Origin: Pseudomonadota bacterium | GTDB taxonomy: Bacteria > Pseudomonadota > Alphaproteobacteria > Rhizobiales > Rhizobiaceae | Direction of reading: 5' to 3' | Assembly: GCA_023404095.1 (NCBI GenBank) | Contig: JAEYDD010000034.1 | Span: 1-13,582 of the forward strand | Length of the DNA stretch: 13,582 bases | Part shown: one piece after another, positions 7,089-13,403 of the stretch | How the letters are laid out: every line of letters starts with the position of its first letter | How positions within the stretch are numbered: position 1 is the stretch's first letter | Program-made: the position numbers and the translations under genes | The notes under the pieces: model-generated | Seen by the model: the letters and a program-made list of their open reading frames with translations, nothing else | Told to the model about the DNA's origin: nothing | The model's database searches: none

Positions 7089-7364
7089 GATTTCCGAGCC
7101 AGCTCTCACCGAGCTGATGTTCGACGGAATGTGCAGAGTATTGCACAGCGCTCTGGCGATCATGGGCGCTAGATCCGCATTGAAGGCGGCTGTGCAGAAG
7201 TGGTTTCGGAGTGGACGCCAGACTTGCAGCCCGTTATCTGGACGCATGGCTATTTCGATCCTGTCGGCGCACTGGAAGCGCTGGTGGGGATTGGGATACG
7301 CCGGTCTCCACCAATCCCTGGGCACCCGTTCCTGGCTGGTAAGGCCGACCTCTCTACACATCTC
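7089..7364. other. Stretch without a recognisable gene between IS relic and catalase relic
   Basis: Several short frames are open on both strands. One plus-strand piece (LQPVIWTHGYFDPVGALEAL near 7226) looks protein-like, but I cannot match it to a family and it has no supported start. The left edge is the presumed IS end and the right edge is where catalase similarity stops, so this is probably joined debris. Confidence 0.4.
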
Positions 7365-7715
7365 ATGTCCCTTTCGGGAATATGGCTCGGTGGCCGGGCG
7401 CCGCCCAACACCGCGCCGGCGATTGGGTCGGCCGCCGCAGCTTCTTAAACGGAAACACGGGCGCCCTCAAGGTTCAGCGCGACGGCCGTAGCGAGCATTT
7501 CGATATGGCCGACCTCCTCCATCGCCGTATTCATCAGCATATCGCGGAATTTCGGATTCCGGCGCGCGCCTAATGCCTGGAAGAAATACTGCATGGCGAC
7601 ACGGATCTCTCCTTCGACGCCGCCGATCGGGTGCTGGAGCGCTCGCGCGAACTGCGGATCGGGGGGTTGGGCACGCACGGGCAATTGCAGCTTGTCATCG
7701 CTATAGGTTGTGGTG
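7365..7715 (-). pseudogene. Manganese (di-iron-type ferritin fold) catalase, N-terminal relic
   Basis: The minus strand reads YSDDKLQLPVRAQPPDPQFA, ALQHPIGGVEGEIRVAMQY, FRDMLMNTAMEEVGHIEMLA and TAVALNLEGA, the N-terminal part of non-haem manganese catalases, including the metal-binding helices with GGxxGE and EExxHxEM. Such enzymes dismutate hydrogen peroxide. The gene is broken three ways. No ATG stands at the expected start (a CGT TTC occupies it); an in-frame TAA at 7445-7447 interrupts it, after which the same frame goes on with AAAADPIAGAVLGGARP, still catalase-like; and all similarity ends at about 7365, losing the C-terminal half. A DUF982 relic lies directly upstream on the same strand. 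Confidence 0.75.
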
Positions 7716-7729
7716 AAACGCCGCCTAAC

Positions 7730-7948
7730 CGGGGCGCGGGCAAATGTTCCCGCGAAGTCGCGGCGCCTTCAATGCGGTCGATCAACCTGAACACAGACGA
7801 CCTTTGCCTTCTCAACTGCCTTGCCTCGTCGTGTAGGCTTGGCGATTCATTAGGATTTGCGCAGCCTGCGCGGCCGTCGTGATCGTTAGATCGTCGCGGC
7901 CCCCACCCGCTCTGACTGTAACGGGTTTGTCTATCGGCCGATATTCAT
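7730..7948 (-). pseudogene. DUF982 family protein, frameshifted relic
   Basis: Starting at an ATG at 7948 (MNIGR), the reading must shift once to reach DKPVTVRAGGGRDDLTITTA and AQAAQILMNRQAYTTRQ, shift again to PTRRGKAVEKAKVVC, and once more to FRLIDRIEGAATSRE. Spliced together these follow the DUF982 pattern: a short strand with KPV.V, a TI.tA.eAa..L helix, a WP..rG..y..A segment and a C..al.G helix. DUF982 proteins are short and common in rhizobia, with unknown function. Three frameshifts within 220 bases make this a decayed gene. The family assignment rests on pattern memory and is good but not certain. Confidence 0.6.
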
Positions 7949-8052
7949 CGCCGTTTCCCTAGATGGTGCATTCAGAGCTGATATCGAGACGCGGAACATC
8001 GGCCGGGCCGTTATGTCACTTGTGACCGCGCCGGGAAGGCTTCCGAATTCGT

Positions 8053-8370
8053 TCATTTGAAACGGAGCAGGCTTGCAATCGCCCATAGCTGCTGCCCACC
8101 TTCCCGGAGGCCCTCTTTGAGAATGTTTCGCGGTAGCAGGGCGGGGTCGCCCGCAGTCATGATCTGATGGAGATTAGCCCGCTCAGCGAGTGAAAGTCCT
8201 CCGTTGGTATGGAAAATCGTAACCGCCACCGAGAGGGCATCACGCAATTCCATGAGTGTGCGCGATAATGTTTGGGAATCCAAGGTATCTAAATTCTCGG
8301 CTACTTCAACGAGGTTGTCGGCAAGGGAAAGCCATTTCGCTGTCGTTTTGTCCTGATCTTGATGTGTCAT
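8053..8370 (-). CDS. Hypothetical protein, 105 aa, mainly helical, stress-promoter controlled
   Basis: I do not recognise the family. The protein begins MTHQDQDKTTAKWLSLADNL and is almost entirely helical, with heptad-like Leu spacing in LVEVAENLDTLDSQTLSRTL and LMELRDALSVAVTIF. There is no signal peptide or clear membrane segment. The start at 8370 is preferred over the in-frame ATG at 8382 because GAGG lies 7 bases upstream of it. A site matching the general-stress promoter lies at 8400-8424, giving a leader of roughly 20 bases. It is transcribed away from the short-chain dehydrogenase from a shared intergenic region, so a role in stress survival is a reasonable inference. Confidence 0.65.
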   Translation of the reverse strand: MTHQDQDKTTAKWLSLADNLVEVAENLDTLDSQTLSRTLMELRDALSVAVTIFHTNGGLSLAERANLHQIMTAGDPALLPRNILKEGLREGGQQLWAIASLLRFK

Positions 8371-8399
8371 CCGTGGCCTCATCCTAGTAGGGAGCTACG

Positions 8400-8424
8400 A
8401 ACACGCGATGTCGGACAAGGTTCC
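8400..8424 (-). promoter_or_regulatory. EcfG/RpoE2-type promoter, leftward
   Basis: On the minus strand GGAAC (8424-8420) is followed after exactly 16 bases by TGTT (8403-8400), fitting the alphaproteobacterial general-stress consensus GGAAC-N16-17-CGTT with one mismatch. Transcription would begin near 8392, just before the 105-aa gene. It is back-to-back with a second such promoter, only three bases apart. Confidence 0.65.
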
Positions 8425-8427
8425 AAG

Positions 8428-8452
8428 GGAACACATGCGTGTCTCCCGGGTT
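8428..8452 (+). promoter_or_regulatory. EcfG/RpoE2-type promoter, rightward
   Basis: GGAAC at 8428-8432 is followed after exactly 16 bases by GGTT at 8449-8452. It has the same spacing and -10 as the sites before the DUF892 and DUF6766 genes. It points toward the DUF892 relic and the short-chain dehydrogenase. Its -35 and that of the leftward promoter form the palindrome GTTCC-AAG-GGAAC at 8420-8432. Confidence 0.65.
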
Positions 8453-8575
8453 TTACCCTTGAGAACATCAGGTGCGGCAAGCTGATCCGCCCGGCTCCAT
8501 CTGGAGGGCAAGGGGATTGCCGAAGCTACACCCCTCCTTGGAATGATCGCGATGAAATCCTGGAGAATTCTCGCA

Positions 8576-8707
8576 AACTTTTCCTTCGATAACTTCGAGA
8601 TCGCGGCCTATCGGTCGCTCCTGGTCATCGCCGATCGTGTTGGTTGCGCGGGAACATCTTCCACTCATTCGAGTTCGCTGTCTGAATCCCGCAGGATGGA
8701 GACGACC
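8576..8707 (+). pseudogene. DUF892 (YciE/YciF-type ferritin-like) C-terminal relic
   Basis: In the frame that runs into the dehydrogenase gene, DNFEIAAYRSLLVIADRVG matches the second-last helix of DUF892 proteins; the intact DUF892 gene in this window has EHYEIARYGTLKSWAIQLG in the same place. After a shift to another frame the match goes on with EHLPLIR, then returns to the first frame with SSLSESRRMETTM, the last helix. Two opposite frameshifts and the loss of the N-terminal half mark it as a relic. It lies between the rightward stress promoter and the dehydrogenase, so the promoter was probably once that of this DUF892 gene. The match is short; moderate confidence. Confidence 0.45.
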
Positions 8708-9577
8708 ATGACAAACAGTGAGAATCATCGCCCCCTTCCTCCCCAGCCGGAGCAGCAGCAATCCCCACCGGGGCTGACGAACAACATGAAGCCTGTTCCT
8801 GATCATGGCGAGAAGAGCTACGTCGGCGCGGGCCGGCTCGAGGGAAGGGTCGCGTTGATCACGGGCGCCGATTCCGGCATTGGCCGGGCCGTCGCCATCG
8901 CCTATGCGCGCGAGGGCGCGGATATTGTAATTTCCTATCTAACCGAGGACCAGGACGCGAATGAAACGGCGCGTTGGGTGGAGGAGGCGGGACGCAAGGC
9001 TATCGTCCTTCCGGGAGATATAACAAGCGAGGATCAATGCAGGCATCTCGTGCTCCAATGTTTGAAAAATTTCGGCCAGCTGGACATCCTCGTCAACAAC
9101 GCCGCGTTTCAGCGAACCTGTGCCGATATCGTCGATATTAGTACCGAGGAATGGGACCGGACATTCAGGACAAATATCTATGCGCCGTTCTTTCTGGCCC
9201 GCGCGGCTATTCCGCATATGAAGCCGGGAAGCGCCATCATCAATACCACCTCGATCCAGTCTCGCCAGCCATCGTCGCACCTTCTCGCGTATGCGGCAAC
9301 GAAAGGGGCAATCTCCAACTTCACCGCCGGGCTTGCCGAAATGGTCGCCGAAAAGGGCATTCGCGTGAACGCCGTAGCGCCAGGGCCGATATGGACGCCG
9401 CTCATTCCCTCCACCATGCCGCCAGACAAGGTGAAGGATTTCGGCAAGCAGACCTTGCTTGGTCGCGCCGGCCAGCCGGTAGAACTCGCGGGGGCCTTTG
9501 TCCTGCTTGCTTCAGAACTCGGCAGCTACATGACCGGCGCGGTGATCCCCGTCACCGGCGGCGAGATCATGATCTGA
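8708..9577 (+). CDS. Short-chain dehydrogenase/reductase, general-stress type, 289 aa
   Basis: A classical SDR with an NAD(P)-binding Rossmann fold. It shows TGADSGIG (52-59), D104 in the LPGDIT segment, NNAA (130-133), N156, S182, Y195 and K199 (YAATK), and PGPIWTPL (225-232), so the N-S-Y-K catalytic set is complete. The Pro/Gln-rich N-terminal extension (PLPPQPEQQQSPPG) followed by a DHGE.SY.G.GRL segment is typical of the SDR subgroup related to Bacillus general stress protein 39. Its physiological substrate is not known. The start at 8708 is chosen because GGAG at 8698-8701 lies 6 bases upstream; the frame is open further upstream only because of the DUF892 relic. Likely transcribed from the stress promoter at 8428. 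Cytosolic. Confidence 0.9.
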   Translation: MTNSENHRPLPPQPEQQQSPPGLTNNMKPVPDHGEKSYVGAGRLEGRVALITGADSGIGRAVAIAYAREGADIVISYLTEDQDANETARWVEEAGRKAIVLPGDITSEDQCRHLVLQCLKNFGQLDILVNNAAFQRTCADIVDISTEEWDRTFRTNIYAPFFLARAAIPHMKPGSAIINTTSIQSRQPSSHLLAYAATKGAISNFTAGLAEMVAEKGIRVNAVAPGPIWTPLIPSTMPPDKVKDFGKQTLLGRAGQPVELAGAFVLLASELGSYMTGAVIPVTGGEIMI

Positions 9578-9641
9578 GCGGGCCCCGCTTCACCTCAATT
9601 GCGCATCGAAGTGCGGGTAGCTGGCTTGAAAATCGCTAACT

Positions 9642-9866
9642 TCATGGGACCGTCCGCATGTGTTCCGCCAGGCCATTCACTGCTGCCGCAACTTCGGTAT
9701 AGTTTCGGTGTCCATGGAAGTTTTGCAGATAAATTGCGATGGGATCGGCGATCAAACCGGGGGCTGACCTTCGAACGGCGCAAACCCCGGTGCAGCCTAT
9801 CTTCCGAGCCTGCTGGAGCGTATCGTGCAGGGCTATAGCGACCTGTCGTTCGGCACCGCCCTTACG
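9642..9866 (-). other. Coding-like open stretch of unknown identity in the 9578-9922 gap
   Basis: No gene is evident in the 345 bases after the dehydrogenase except this. The minus-strand frame ending at 9642 reads AIALHDTLQQARKIGCTG and, near its end, ADPIAIYLQNFHGHRNYTEV and AAAVNGLAEHM, with a protein-like composition. There is no in-frame ATG with a ribosome binding site between 9642 and the DUF2934 gene; the nearest ATG lies inside that gene on the opposite strand. It may be the 3' relic of a lost gene or chance. I do not recognise a family. Confidence 0.25.
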
Positions 9867-9922
9867 CCGTGAAGCCGCCGGCTCGGCCGCTGCCAAGAAA
9901 ACACTAGACGAGGAGAAAATCG

Positions 9923-10156
9923 ATGACAGAAACGGATCACAAGGAAGAGATCCGCCGGCGCGCCTATTGGATTTGGAAAGAGGAGGGGGCTCCCTTGGGT
10001 GAGGAGCTGCGCCACTGGACAATGGCAGAAGCAGAGTTCGAGGCTTCGAAGGAGGGGGCCGTGGGAGACAGCGTCACGGTAACGACACCAATCTTGGAAA
10101 GATCGACCGGAAATTCGCCGGCCCGCAAGAAAATCAAAAGAACCGAAGGATCCTGA
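9923..10156 (+). CDS. DUF2934 domain protein, 77 aa
   Basis: A small protein whose N-terminal 40 residues show the DUF2934 pattern: EEIRRRAYWIWKEEGAPLG (8-26) followed by HWTMAEAEFEA (31-41). Such proteins are common in rhizobia and other alphaproteobacteria and have no known function; they often sit near stress genes. The C-terminal half is low in structure and ends basic (PARKKIKRTEGS), which might bind nucleic acid or nothing. AGGAG at 9911-9915 lies seven bases before the ATG. It is followed after four bases by the GTG of the HD-domain relic, so the two were probably once an operon. I see no clear EcfG-type promoter before it. Confidence 0.8.
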   Translation: MTETDHKEEIRRRAYWIWKEEGAPLGEELRHWTMAEAEFEASKEGAVGDSVTVTTPILERSTGNSPARKKIKRTEGS

Positions 10157-10160
10157 AGGC

Positions 10161-10510
10161 GTGAGCCATCTCTGTGATACCATCCTCGTCGCCCAGTCTG
10201 CGCACAAGCGCCAGCCCGACAAGACGGGGCGGTTCCTATATCACGCACTGCCGTCGGGTTGCGGCGGCCGACCCGGAAAAGTCGTGGCCTATTTGCATGA
10301 CGTGGTCGAGAAAGGTTAAGCTTCGACACTGGATCGGTTGCGGGAGGAGGGCTTTCCTCCGGACATGCCGGAGCAGCGGATGCGAGGACCCGGAGAGCGG
10401 ATAAAAAGTGGGCGGCGTTTGTCCGCGCCGCTTTCAAACCCCTCGTAAAGCCTGTGACGAGTGCAGACCTGGAAGACAATCTTTTCAGGTACAGACGATC
10501 GTCGAGGTGA
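10161..10510 (+). pseudogene. HD-domain phosphohydrolase (RelA/SpoT-type hydrolase fold), decayed
   Basis: From a GTG at 10161, with GAAGG just upstream, the frame reads TILVAQSAHKRQPDKTGRFL and YHAL. It then needs a second frame for RRVAAADPEK and a return for VVAYLHDVVEKG and, past a TAA, STLDRLREEGFPPDM. A third frame completes it with DKKWAAFVRAAFKPL, VKPVTSADLEDNLF and RYRR before a TGA at 10508. This is the order of motifs in small HD hydrolases: H-KG.....yi.Hp, the metal-binding HD pair in YLHDVVE, and a late K.aDLeDN helix. Such enzymes cleave (p)ppGpp-like or other nucleotides. At least three frameshifts and one stop make it non-functional. Confidence 0.65.
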
Positions 10511-10555
10511 GAAAATACCTATGTACCCAATCGTGGCTGGGAAAGCTTTCAACTT

Positions 10556-11137
10556 CTACGCGGAAACCGACGCCAAAAATGACTCCGTCGACATAGCGTC
10601 CATCTGGGCGGTAAACCGGCTTTCGAGCAGCTTTAGTGACGCGTCGTGCGTTTCATCTGTGCCGCTACAAACGGCGTCGATCAGAATAATGGTACGGTAG
10701 CCGAGATCTATCGCGCCGAGCGCCGTGGCTAGAACACAGACGTCGGTTTCTCCACCGGTGATGACCAGTGTTTCCACCTCCTGTCCCCTCAGAAACGCGT
10801 TGAGCCGTCCGTCGATCCAGGGAGAATAGGTCAGCTTGTCAAAGACGATCGCGGGCGGTGTGAATGGGACGAGTTCCGGGAGAAGGCCATACATCTCTGC
10901 CGGCAGGTGATCGGCCGTCATCATCCACCACTTCTCATAATAGGCGCGCCACATGCCTGTCGCATCGGCAGGGCGCGTGGGTGGTAGAAACCGAGTGAAG
11001 ATCGTGAGTGCCGCATGGCCGCCGACGACGTCCAGGACTTGTGGCGATACGCGCTCCATCCACGCGACTTTCCACGGCGTGTCTTCAGCGAACATGCGCT
11101 GCATGTCCACGCAGATATGTCGCCATTCACCGTACAT
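10556..11137 (-). CDS. Isochorismatase-family cysteine hydrolase, 193 aa
   Basis: A member of the isochorismatase-like hydrolase superfamily, which includes nicotinamidases, ureidoacrylate and other amidases. The catalytic triad can be assigned as D11 (CVDMQRMF), K101 (FDKLTYS) and C134 (GGETDVCVLATAL), with the usual cis-peptide region just before the cysteine. The C-terminal part (LGYRTIILIDAVCS, LLESRF) is canonical. The substrate cannot be predicted; the family is broad. The start at 11137 follows GGGAG with five bases of spacing; the frame is open further upstream but looks non-coding and crosses the terminator hairpin of the DUF892 gene. It lies 80 bases downstream of that gene on the same strand and may be cotranscribed from its stress promoter by read-through. 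No signal peptide. Confidence 0.88.
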   Translation of the reverse strand: MYGEWRHICVDMQRMFAEDTPWKVAWMERVSPQVLDVVGGHAALTIFTRFLPPTRPADATGMWRAYYEKWWMMTADHLPAEMYGLLPELVPFTPPAIVFDKLTYSPWIDGRLNAFLRGQEVETLVITGGETDVCVLATALGAIDLGYRTIILIDAVCSGTDETHDASLKLLESRFTAQMDAMSTESFLASVSA

Positions 11138-11181
11138 CTTCACTCCCTTGGCATCGCATAGACTAGACGTCGTTCGCAGGG

Positions 11182-11212
11182 AATGGGCGGAGCAACCGTT
11201 TCTCCGCCCGTT
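11182..11212 (-). terminator. GC-rich hairpin after the DUF892 gene
   Basis: GGGCGGAG (11185-11192) and CTCCGCCC (11202-11209) form a perfect 8-bp stem with a nine-base loop, extended by A-T pairs, starting about eight bases after the DUF892 stop. There is no good T-run on the minus strand, so termination may be partial, letting some transcripts reach the isochorismatase gene. Confidence 0.55.
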
Positions 11213-11217
11213 CTGGA

Positions 11218-11715
11218 TCATGCCCTCGTCTTGCCTTCGCGGTTAACGTTCGCCACCGCGAGCTGCGTGAGGGCCTGGTCAGTATTTGTCTCCTCGACCA
11301 GCGTCTGGTCGAGGAGCTTGGCCACATCGTTCTTGCCGAGCTGGATGGCCCAGGACTTTAAGGTGCCGTAGCGCGCGATCTCGTAGTGTTCGACGGCTTG
11401 CGCGGCCGCGAGAAGGCCAGCGTCGAGCGCGGGCGAGCCCTTGAACTCCTCCAGAATTTCCTGGCCTTCTTCGAGAATGCCGTCGATTGCCGGGCAGGTC
11501 TTGCCACGTGCAGGCTTGCCGAGAAGCTCGAACACCTGCACGAGGCGCTCGACTTGACCTTCCGTTTCTTGCAGGTGCTTGTCAAATGCGGCCTTCAGAT
11601 CCTGGGCCTCGGCGCCCCGGATCATCTTCTTCAGGCTGGCAATTATCTTGCGCTCGGCGTAGTAGATGTCCTTGATCCCGTCGAGGAAAAGGTCTTCCAT
11701 TGTCTTGGTGGGCAT
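11218..11715 (-). CDS. DUF892 (YciE/YciF-type) ferritin-like protein, 165 aa
   Basis: A small four-helix ferritin-like protein of the DUF892/YciF family, associated with general stress, osmotic and oxidative responses; a metal-binding role is assumed from the fold. The sequence starts MPTKTMEDLFLDGIKDIYYA, and candidate metal ligands are E21, H48, E52, E109/H110 and E112 in the EHYEIARY helix, plus E141-E142. Length is normal. The start at 11715 follows AGGAG with good spacing; the open frame upstream to 11907 covers the promoter and is not coding. A well-matched EcfG-type promoter lies at 11777-11801, giving a leader of about 55 bases, and a hairpin follows the stop. Cytosolic. The product is probably dodecamer- or dimer-like as in the family, but that is not visible here. 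Confidence 0.92.
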   Translation of the reverse strand: MPTKTMEDLFLDGIKDIYYAERKIIASLKKMIRGAEAQDLKAAFDKHLQETEGQVERLVQVFELLGKPARGKTCPAIDGILEEGQEILEEFKGSPALDAGLLAAAQAVEHYEIARYGTLKSWAIQLGKNDVAKLLDQTLVEETNTDQALTQLAVANVNREGKTRA

Positions 11716-11776
11716 CGATCGCTCCTGCTGTTGTGACCATTTTGCTGAATTGGGGGACGCGATAGCGCCGGAGATC

Positions 11777-11801
11777 AACCAAGGGCTTCGACCTTTGTTC
11801 C
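11777..11801 (-). promoter_or_regulatory. EcfG/RpoE2-type promoter of the DUF892 gene
   Basis: On the minus strand GGAAC (11801-11797) is followed after exactly 16 bases by GGTT (11780-11777). Spacing and -10 are identical to the sites at 8428 and 13249. It lies about 60 bases before the DUF892 start codon, the right place for its promoter. Confidence 0.65.
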
Positions 11802-11905
11802 ATAGAGATATGCATCCGCGTTTACGCTCGGATTGAGCGCGCCGGCGTCTCTCTAACGTACAAGAACTCATACCTCCGTTTAGACCGCGCCGAGAGGAGG
11901 TCACC

Positions 11906-11998
11906 ATGCCAACGAGTGTTCACAGTGGCGAAGGCACAGCGACGGTTGAATTCGTCGGAGCGAGTTGGGAGAACGCATCGGTTTGTATAGTTGTGTGA
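11906..11998 (+). CDS. Possible small protein or leader peptide, 30 aa
   Basis: An unusually strong ribosome binding site (GAGGAGGT, about 11894-11901) lies five bases before an ATG that opens a 30-codon frame: MPTSVHSGEGTATVEFVGAS, then ten more residues to a TGA. I do not recognise it. It may be a real small protein, a leader peptide, or the N-terminus of a gene whose remainder has decayed; the following DNA has no continuing gene. It is divergent from the DUF892 gene. No EcfG-type promoter was seen before it. Confidence 0.35.
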   Translation: MPTSVHSGEGTATVEFVGASWENASVCIVV

Positions 11999-12532
11999 CA
12001 GGCCTGCGATCACGCGCGCCAAGGAAACAACTCACTGCTTTTAATTCCGAATCCGCGCAACGCGGACGTGGCAAAATCCGGTTCAACGGTGTCTGGGCCC
12101 CAATCGAGGATCAAGGGCCTTACCGTTGGGACGAGACTATCCGTACACTCTTCGCTCCCCCTTCCTGACGCTTCGCAATGCCTTTCCGGGAGCAGGAATC
12201 GTCGTGTCCTCGATCAATGGGGCGCATCTTAACGCGATCCGGGGCGGACGCGTGTTCAGGAACGACAGGGCTCGCGCGCAGAGCGCGCGGATTTGACGTT
12301 CAGACGACAGAAACGAGCGCCGCAATTGTCCATCGTGACCTGCGAGATGGCATTGTCTGAGCGGAGGAAATGCGTTCGGCGCTTACGACGCTTGGTTTTC
12401 ATAAAACGCAATGTCTTGGATATGTGGCGCCATCGTTGGCGCGACCATCGTCGCCAACAATGCCGCCAACCATGTGGAACGTTTCACACATTCAAATCGC
12501 CGCCGTTGACGGTATCAAATATCCCTATGGGC
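11999..12532. other. Gap of about 530 bases without a supportable gene
   Basis: Several frames are open on both strands, but none has a recognisable family or a good start. A perfect seven-base GC hairpin (CGCGCGC at 12273-12279 and GCGCGCG at 12283-12289, three-base loop) lies in the middle. A 32-codon frame from 12411 (MSWICGAIVGATIVANNAAN) looks like a membrane or glycine-zipper piece but has no ribosome binding site. The region may hold eroded genes. Confidence 0.5.
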
Positions 12533-13195
12533 CTATCCTCCCGTTTGGGAATCGGGTGCGCCAACGGCTTTCGACTCTGGGGAGCCGCGAAAGCGCAGAA
12601 AAATCGAGAGGACCACGAGAACGGCCGTGGACAGGAACTCCGATTGCCAGTTCTGGAACGATTCGAACCAGAATTGCGCGCTCAGGGCGTGGTCCCATAT
12701 GTCGGGCGAGGGCAATCCATGGCTTCGGGCTTCGATCGCCTGCGCTGCCGCACTATTCTGAAGGTGCAGGCCGAAGCTAAGTAGGAAGAGCATGAAGAGC
12801 GCGATGCCAAGGGAATAGGAGTAAAGAAGACGACGTACACCACCAGCTCGAACGGCGAGCGGAGCACGAAGATTTCGCATATGCGATGGTGGGTCTTCGT
12901 CCTGGTCGGCGCGTTGATCGGGATCTTTCGACTCCGCCGATCCACGCTGGAACAGGAAAGCCGTCAGCACGACATAAGCCGACATCTGAAGGAATTCGCT
13001 CTCCCAGTTTTCGAACAGGGCTGACAGGAAATGTCCGGTAGTGATGTAATCCCCGAGGGTCAAAGCCAATTGGTGATGTTGCGCAAGCTCTAGGTTGTAG
13101 ACGGACAGTCCGGTGAAGATCATGCCGATCAGCGTGGCGGCGGTCGCGCAAACCAACACAATGGTTAAACCGTGGTCGCGAAGAAGCCTCAACAC
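12533..13195 (-). CDS. DUF6766 family membrane protein, 220 aa
   Basis: An integral membrane protein matching the DUF6766 family, of unknown function. Predicted membrane segments lie at about 11-29, 68-83, 126-145 and 187-201. The protein is an internal duplication: HFLSALFENWESEFLQMSAY (55-74) through FQRGSAESK, and QFWFESFQNWQSEFLSTAVL (174-193) through FRGSPESK, each a NW.SEFL helix ending in a basic RGS.ESK stop-transfer. The linker between the halves is acidic and polar (DQRADQDEDPP). I chose the GTG at 13195 because it gives the family-like start LRLLRDHGLTIVLV behind GGGAGG; a TTG at 13192 is equally possible and has better spacing. The ATG at 13243 lies within the promoter. An EcfG-type promoter ends 30 bases upstream. 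Confidence 0.85.
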   Translation of the reverse strand: MLRLLRDHGLTIVLVCATAATLIGMIFTGLSVYNLELAQHHQLALTLGDYITTGHFLSALFENWESEFLQMSAYVVLTAFLFQRGSAESKDPDQRADQDEDPPSHMRNLRAPLAVRAGGVRRLLYSYSLGIALFMLFLLSFGLHLQNSAAAQAIEARSHGLPSPDIWDHALSAQFWFESFQNWQSEFLSTAVLVVLSIFLRFRGSPESKAVGAPDSQTGG

Positions 13196-13224
13196 TCTTC
13201 CTCCCTTGCTCAGCGTAACCAGAA

Positions 13225-13249
13225 AACCCGAAGTCTGGAACAAAGTTCC
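13225..13249 (-). promoter_or_regulatory. EcfG/RpoE2-type promoter of the DUF6766 gene
   Basis: On the minus strand GGAAC (13249-13245) is followed after exactly 16 bases by GGTT (13228-13225). Predicted transcription begins near 13217, about 20 bases before the GTG start. This also argues against the ATG at 13243 as the start codon, since it lies between the -35 and -10. Confidence 0.65.
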
Positions 13250-13371
13250 TCTCTGAGTCTGATCTGCGCACGCCGCCTTATCCGAGCCGTGGGAACCGGC
13301 CGGCGACTAGGCCTGAACTTCCCTCCAGACGATTCGAAACGCACCTTTCGACACCTCACCTGTTCGCATCC

Positions 13372-13396
13372 TGGCTAGCCCAGTATCGTAGACACC
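13372..13396 (-). repeat. Probable terminal inverted repeat of an IS3-group element
   Basis: On the plus strand this segment begins TGGCTAGCCCAGTATCGTAG and ends in ACACC. It lies eight bases beyond the transposase stop and has the form of IS3-group ends (TG....GCCCAGT.TCGTAGACAC). It marks the likely right end of the element on the minus strand. Confidence 0.5.
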
Positions 13397-13403
13397 CTCG
13401 GGG

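Noticed and set aside
7729..7749. GGAAC-N15-GGTT on the minus strand as a working stress promoter for the catalase relic.
   Set aside because: The spacing is one base shorter than the other sites and the gene it would serve is dead; kept only as a remark.
9662..9682. GGAAC on the minus strand near 9666 as a promoter.
   Set aside because: No suitable -10 follows at 16-17 bases.
12293..12784. Plus-strand frames of 136-163 codons.
   Set aside because: Their 3' halves are antisense to the DUF6766 gene, which has clear membrane segments and a family match; the 5' parts match nothing.
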